Below are positions 8,007 to 10,569 of a stretch of 10,569 bases of DNA, in pieces. This DNA is from a candidate division SR1 bacterium CG_4_9_14_3_um_filter_40_9 (GTDB lineage Bacteria > Patescibacteriota > Gracilibacteria > Absconditabacterales > Absconditicoccaceae). Within the stretch, counting starts at the first letter, position 1. The number at the start of each line of letters is the position of its first letter. Below the pieces are notes generated by a model. That model worked only from the letters and a program-made list of their open reading frames with translations. It searched no databases and was not told where the DNA came from. Location: positions 1 to 10,569 of the forward strand of contig PFWQ01000090.1 in NCBI GenBank assembly GCA_002791215.1. The letters are read 5' to 3'. The position numbers and the translations under genes are program-made.

Positions 8007-8168
8007 GGGCAATGCCAAAAGTCAGTCTGCGAAGCGCGCCACAGACATAAAAAATAAAAAAAAACAAGAGCACGCCGATTTCCGTAATATTACCACAAAT
8101 TGTCAATTCAAAAGCGAGATTTTGAGCAGTTTTCTATTCCTTTTAAAGGGCATTTTTGTATAGTGAAA

Positions 8169-8196
8169 TTGACGAATTTTTTGATATATTTAAAAA
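8169..8196 (+). promoter_or_regulatory. Candidate promoter for the large secreted-protein gene
   Basis: TTGACG (8169-8174) matches the -35 consensus at five of six positions. It is followed after 16 bp by TAAAAA (8191-8196), a weak -10, about 20 bp before the ATG at 8218. The AT-rich context makes the -10 assignment uncertain; TATATT at 8185-8190 is too close to this -35. Confidence 0.35.
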
Positions 8197-8217
8197 TAAA
8201 GAAACACTAGTCTCGAT

Positions 8218-10569
8218 ATGGAAAAACTCCTCAAAAAAAGATTCGTTCGAACCCTACTTATAGTATACCTTTTGTCATACGTCATGCATGACTTCTTTTT
8301 TGTAAACTCTGCAAATGCAGAAAGTCAAATTACAAATACAAATCTCGTAGCAGTTATCGTTGATAAGAATATTTATGAGGGAATCAAAGGCACCGACAAC
8401 TGGGGATTAACTCGATATGCCAAAAACTATGTCCAACAGAAGATTTCAGATTCCAAAGCAATAGTCTTGCCGATTAATATTGACCCGGCAGACTGATTCA
8501 AGGCACAGGACATCGTGAAGATGTTGGAAAATATGTATTTCGATTGAATCAAAGATGCTCCATCCAAATTGGTATGATTGGTTTTGATAGGTGACATTCC
8601 TTTACCGGTGGTAGAATATAACACCTTTATTTACCCAAGTATCTACCCATACGTAGATTTCGAGGATCAACAATTTGTGTACAATGCCGATAAAGATTTT
8701 TTCACCTACAATGACAATCCGAATGGCCAGGCGGAAGTCTGGCATGGTATTATTAATTTCAAAGAAGATATAGCAAAATATAAGAAATTTTTCAATAAAT
8801 TGCAGACATATAATTCACTACAGACAGATGCTAACACATGAACACAATTTGTCGCATCCAAAATCCGATACGATGATTTTGTAGCAACCAAAGAATATTT
8901 TCTTACAGATAATATCACATACTATACAAACAGTTTCTTATTTTCTGAAGACGTAGGCTATCGCAGATTTACGAACATTCTTCTCGATACGCTCAAAGGA
9001 GAGCACAATAATGTGATAAGCAATGCAACAGATGAGCTGACAAATTGATTAAGCGACCTTATCCCGAATAATCCAGATGCTGACGAACAAGCAGCCGCAG
9101 ACTTTTGATCGACGATACAAACACTGATGGATAAGTCCAACCAAATCATGGGAGAAGGGGAAATGGAAAGCGCAAAAGCACCCACGCTTACACTCCAGAA
9201 GATGAGTCAGGAATTTCTCAAATGATATGACTCGCTATTGAGCACCAAATATCTGACACGCATGAGAGACAATATTAAAACCGCAGCAAGACGGTATCAG
9301 GCAGATGCCAGTGGAGATCTGAATATGAGCTTTGATTCTCATTACAACAAGATTGTACAAAAAGATGCACGGGTAGTGTGAAATTCCGACGTAGGTCTCA
9401 ATCCTCTTCTTGTGGATGCCAATACGCAACTGGAAAATGGTCTCAATCAACAAATCGAAGATCAGAAGTATTACATGGACGTACCGGTTCCTTTGACCAA
9501 ATTGGAATTCGAAGGGGATACTAAAATTCAGATTCCGAAAGTCACCTGTAAACGAAAAACATATAACTTATGGAGGAATTATTATTTCGGAATAGATGCA
9601 ATCAATGTAAAATCTGTGCAAGACAGCAGTTTTTACAGAGGGACATTCCCTGACCAGGTCATTACAACTTTATCAGGAGTAACAGCTACAGGAGCTAGAG
9701 CTGACAGGTCAATAGGGTCAACTTACAATGTGTTATCTACTCAGGTGCAGGCGAATAAATGATACGACTTTAATGCGATCAAGGATGATATAAAAATCTA
9801 TGATCAGAATAAAATAAGTACAAGAGATTCTCGAGGGGTTTATTGTAACAGCTATCTTTTTTGACGGGAAAATTGGAACATATGTCTGCAAAAAAGATAC
9901 CGACAAGCAAACCCAAACAATCCTCCATGCAATACTAGCAATCCAGACAAACAATGATGATGCGAGTCAATACCAGATTTTGCGACCAGGATGCGATGAG
10001 GAGCCTCTGCTATAAATACAGATTCAAGTACAAATGATTTAAAAGAATTCGATTACAAAGATTCAAGATTGCCTATATATGATATAGCCGGATCTAAAGC
10101 AATCACCGGAGCGCAGCCAGATGCGAATTCATATAAATGATTGGGGACATACACCAATATGATTCAAGAAAAGTTTTCTTTAAAAGAGAAAGATTTATTA
10201 GATAGGAGTAAAACATTTAATGATATTCTCGTAAATCCGCAAAACGAAGCGACTGACTTAAAATTCACGAATCTCATGCCTGATGCAGACAGTGCAAGTG
10301 ATCGAAAAACTCCTACCTGGACATCAAATCCTCCATTAGGAGACTCCGCAGTCAACTTTTTTACTAAATTCAATGACTCGAGTCTGCCGCATAGATCATA
10401 TGATGGGGATAAATTATCTCTTTACGGTCTCTATCCTGGGAACTGATATTATATCGGACGAGGAAAATTAAGCATATACGTGCCCGGTTGTATAGGAAAA
10501 TGAGAAATCTATAGCTATAAGACAATAGACTCGAGAGTGGAAAATATCTCGCCGACAGTCAAACAAATT
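8218..10569 (+). CDS. Large secreted protein of unknown function, possibly with a gingipain/caspase-like N-terminal domain (3' end beyond window)
   Basis: Reading TGA as Gly keeps the frame open for 784 codons to the right edge; there are sixteen in-frame TGAs. The N-terminus (MEKLLKKRF, a hydrophobic run to about residue 30, then NSANA before E36) is a good Sec signal peptide, so the product would be SecA cargo. After it come a hydrophobic strand LVAVIVDKNIY (43-53), a helix with RYAKNYVQQKI or WYAKNYVQQKI, the strand IVLPINID, the motif VLIGDIPLPVVEYN (122-135), YPYVDFEDQ and EVWHGIINF (173-181). Strand-helix alternation ending in a GDIP-type motif recalls the Rossmann-like part of C25 (gingipain-like) peptidases, but no catalytic His/Cys pair is certain. 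The middle is helical and charged; the last third is Asn/Asp/Ser-rich with scattered Cys (around residues 444, 543, 553, 570, 582 and 758), like extracellular domains. About a dozen CGA/CGG codons are predicted Trp. The frame and secretion are firm; the enzyme assignment is speculative. Confidence 0.8.

Larger units (their letters stand above)
7696..8217. other. Intergenic region between rarA and the large secreted-protein gene
   Basis: This 520-bp gap is divergent, upstream of both flanking genes. It holds the two hairpins described separately, an A-rich tract (about 8047-8066) and a candidate promoter for the rightward gene. A leftward open frame (complement 7692-8018) and a rightward one (7873-8163) exist, but both cross the hairpin repeats, show no family motif and lack supporting context. 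I see no RNA gene. Confidence 0.5.

Noticed and set aside
7692..8018. Leftward 108-residue frame upstream of rarA
   Set aside because: It begins within the hairpin repeat, overlaps the rarA start in another frame, and shows no recognisable family; it would also read on past its TGA under the local code.
7873..8163. Rightward 96-residue frame before the secreted-protein gene
   Set aside because: It reads through both hairpins and an A-tract, giving low-complexity Lys-rich sequence, with no motif or ribosome-binding signal.

Overview
The window comes from a low-GC member of the Absconditabacteria (candidate phylum SR1) or a very close CPR relative. The main argument is the genetic code. Every long gene is broken by in-frame TGA codons, and each one becomes a single intact protein when TGA is read as glycine. 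Many of these TGAs sit on invariant glycines: the Walker A loops of SecA and RarA, the SecA AGRGTD motif, and the RarA IGATTENP and ASEDIG motifs. All five complete genes end in TAA or TAG. A second departure is also visible. CGA and CGG fall where the families carry tryptophan (SecA W-DMV, W-MG and L-W-x-x-H; RarA W-GPPG), while conserved arginines use AGA, AGG, CGT or CGC. TGA=Gly together with CGA/CGG=Trp is the code reported for Absconditabacterales. Standard-code gene calling shreds this window into short, misleading ORFs.

Layout. At the left edge, the 5' end of yidD runs leftward (1-165). A divergent intergenic region follows, with candidate promoters and a 10-bp-phased repeat. Then comes a rightward run: holA (DNA polymerase III delta, 356-1354), a small exported or membrane-anchored coiled-coil protein (1384-1983), a glutamate-racemase-like protein that has lost its catalytic residues (1974-2906, overlapping the previous gene by 10 bp), and secA (2973-6092), closed by a strong hairpin terminator at 6103-6128. 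An intergenic stretch with inverted repeats (6129-6417) separates secA from the leftward, convergent rarA (6418-7695). A 520-bp gap with hairpin-forming repeats (7696-8217) follows. The window ends inside a large rightward gene for a secreted protein (8218-10569, no stop reached).

The genes combine protein export and envelope work (YidD, SecA and two proteins with export signals) with replication and repair (HolA, RarA). Short G/C-rich repeats are scattered through the window. Two copies lie in-frame inside the racemase-like gene, one lies downstream of the secA terminator, and a separate tandem repeat expands a segment of rarA. No rRNA, tRNA, CRISPR array or transposase gene was seen.
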